A stretch of DNA of 7,601 nt from Pseudomonadota bacterium (GTDB lineage: Bacteria > Pseudomonadota > Alphaproteobacteria > Reyranellales > Reyranellaceae): positions 1 to 7,601 of the forward strand of contig JAEWIV010000225.1 of NCBI GenBank assembly GCA_023386865.1. The letters run 5' to 3'. The position numbers were made by a program, and so were the translations under genes. The stretch's first letter is position 1. Every line of letters begins with the position of its first letter. The notes below the pieces were generated by a model that was not told the DNA's origin, did no database searches, and worked only from the letters and a program-made list of their open reading frames with translations. Of this stretch, positions 6,906 through 7,601 are shown one piece after another.

Positions 6906-7517
6906 TCAGCGCGAGCCGCCGGCCAATCCCATGGATTGCAGGTGCTGCTGGTGGCGGCGCACGACCTCGAGCGTCTGGGCGGCCCATGCCTTGAGGGCCG
7001 TGTTGCTGCCGCGGCTGGCATAGGTGTCGAGCATCGCCGCCGCCTCCTGGTGCGCCTGCACCTGGTCGGTGCGGTAGGCCTGGTCGAAATCCGCGTCCTT
7101 GCGGTTCTTGATGGCGTTGATCTTGGCTTGACGGCTCTGGTCGGGCGCGATCTCGGCGGGCAGGGGGACGTTGGCGGCGCGTGCGGCGACCTGCAGCGAT
7201 TCGAGCGCGGCGCCGTGGTCCTTGATCATCCTTTGCGCGAAGTCGCGCAACCCGGGATCGCTCGCCTGGCTGGCCGCGAGCTGGCCTTCGATCACCTCGA
7301 ACTTGGTGGCGATCGCCGCGGCCATGGCGAAGTCGCGGTCCGACATCACCGAAGCGGCGCTGCCGGGATTGGTGCCCGACGGCAGCTGCTGCATGGGAGT
7401 CGCCTGATTGCTCGAGGGATGGCCGGTCGCGCCCTGCGGGCCGGTCGACTGGGCGTGCACGGGCGCGCCGTGGAATGCGGCCGTCACCAGACAAGCCGCG
7501 AACAGTTGCTTCATCAT
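6906..7517 (-). CDS. Exported DUF4142-domain protein
   Basis: A 203-residue protein starting at ATG 7517 (MMKQLF), which has a GGAGG 4 nt upstream. A further ATG at 7529 would add four residues but has no Shine-Dalgarno. A signal peptide is clear: a Lys at position 3, a hydrophobic core at 5-15 and a likely cleavage after VHA (22), so the mature protein is periplasmic. A low-complexity linker rich in Gln, Ser, Gly and Pro (23-56) follows. The rest (~58-194) is a helical DUF4142 domain with SDRDFAMAAA, a FAQRMIKDHGAAL helix (H101), a second helix with VQAHQEAAAML (H156) and a final RRHQQHL (H189, H192). This arrangement resembles ferritin-like four-helix bundles, but metal binding is not shown. 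DUF4142 proteins have no agreed function; stress-related roles have been suggested. It is the first gene of the minus-strand series, and its stop is 27 nt before the M20 start. Confidence 0.88.
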   Translation of the reverse strand: MMKQLFAACLVTAAFHGAPVHAQSTGPQGATGHPSSNQATPMQQLPSGTNPGSAASVMSDRDFAMAAAIATKFEVIEGQLAASQASDPGLRDFAQRMIKDHGAALESLQVAARAANVPLPAEIAPDQSRQAKINAIKNRKDADFDQAYRTDQVQAHQEAAAMLDTYASRGSNTALKAWAAQTLEVVRRHQQHLQSMGLAGGSR

Positions 7518-7519
7518 GT

Positions 7520-7527
7520 TCCCTCCC
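7520..7527 (-). promoter_or_regulatory. Ribosome binding site deciding the DUF4142 start
   Basis: On the minus strand GGGAGGGA, then AC, lies directly before ATG 7517, placing the GGAGG core 4 nt from the start codon. The upstream in-frame ATG 7529 overlaps the region just before this purine run and has none of its own, so 7517 is preferred. Confidence 0.65.
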
Positions 7528-7543
7528 ATGGCCGTGGCGTGAC

Positions 7544-7567
7544 GGGGCCGCCCCGTGGGGCGGCCCC
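7544..7567. repeat. Perfect 11-bp GC inverted repeat (strong hairpin)
   Basis: GGGGCCGCCCC (7544-7554) and GGGGCGGCCCC (7557-7567) are exact reverse complements with a 2-nt centre, giving in practice a 10-bp all-GC stem with a 4-nt loop. It lies 27 nt upstream of the DUF4142 start, between that gene and whatever lies right of the window. No T-run follows on either strand. It could be a factor-dependent terminator for a neighbouring gene, a 5' leader hairpin of the DUF4142 transcript, or an operator. Confidence 0.55.
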
Positions 7568-7583
7568 CCAGTCGCCGCCCATC

Positions 7584-7601
7584 AAAAGCGGCCCCGACCC
7601 C
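7584..7601 (-). terminator. Possible half of an intrinsic terminator cut by the window edge
   Basis: On the minus strand the window begins GGGGTCGGGGCCGC followed by TTTTGATG. A GC-rich arm followed directly by a T-run is what the 3' half of an intrinsic terminator looks like. The matching 5' arm would lie beyond base 7601 and cannot be seen. If real, it ends a minus-strand gene to the right and means the DUF4142 gene begins a new transcript. Confidence 0.25.

Overview
The window is about two thirds G+C, packed with genes, and has strong codon bias. The gene families (a classical autotransporter beta-domain with a terminal aromatic residue, a PmtA-type phospholipid methyltransferase relative, a bacterial Coq4-like protein, a DUF4142 protein) suggest an alphaproteobacterium, perhaps of the Reyranella/Bradyrhizobium/Rhodospirillales type. 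That placement is inference. No rRNA, tRNA, CRISPR array, transposase or phage gene is visible, and no stretch over 300 bases lacks a gene.

Plus strand, left side (1-2595): the window opens inside the C-terminal beta-barrel of an autotransporter, which ends at 341. An IlvD/Edd-family iron-sulfur dehydratase starts 24 nt further on (365-2077). Its start codon lies inside a perfect 9-bp inverted repeat. Its stop codon overlaps, as GTGA, the GTG start of a membrane-anchored thermonuclease-like protein (2074-2595), so the two are very probably translationally coupled.

Minus strand, right side (7517 down to 2609): five genes run in one direction with gaps of 27, 40, 58 and 86 nt. In transcription order they encode an exported DUF4142 protein, an M20-family metallopeptidase, a Coq4-like protein with a TerB-like N-terminal region, a SAM-dependent methyltransferase related to phospholipid N-methyltransferases, and a PLP-dependent cysteine synthase. 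The spacing allows one transcript, although the 86-nt gap before the cysteine synthase holds small hairpins and could separate it. The two gene groups converge with only 13 nt between stop codons and no clear intrinsic terminator there. The right edge holds a very stable GC hairpin and what may be half of another terminator.

Functionally this looks mostly like ordinary metabolic chromosome. The best candidate for something under-described is the Coq4-like protein, which keeps an exact HDxxHx11E metal motif, has an extra N-terminal domain, and sits next to a lipid-type methyltransferase. A second is the coupling of a divergent IlvD/Edd dehydratase with a nuclease, with a hairpin over the dehydratase start codon.
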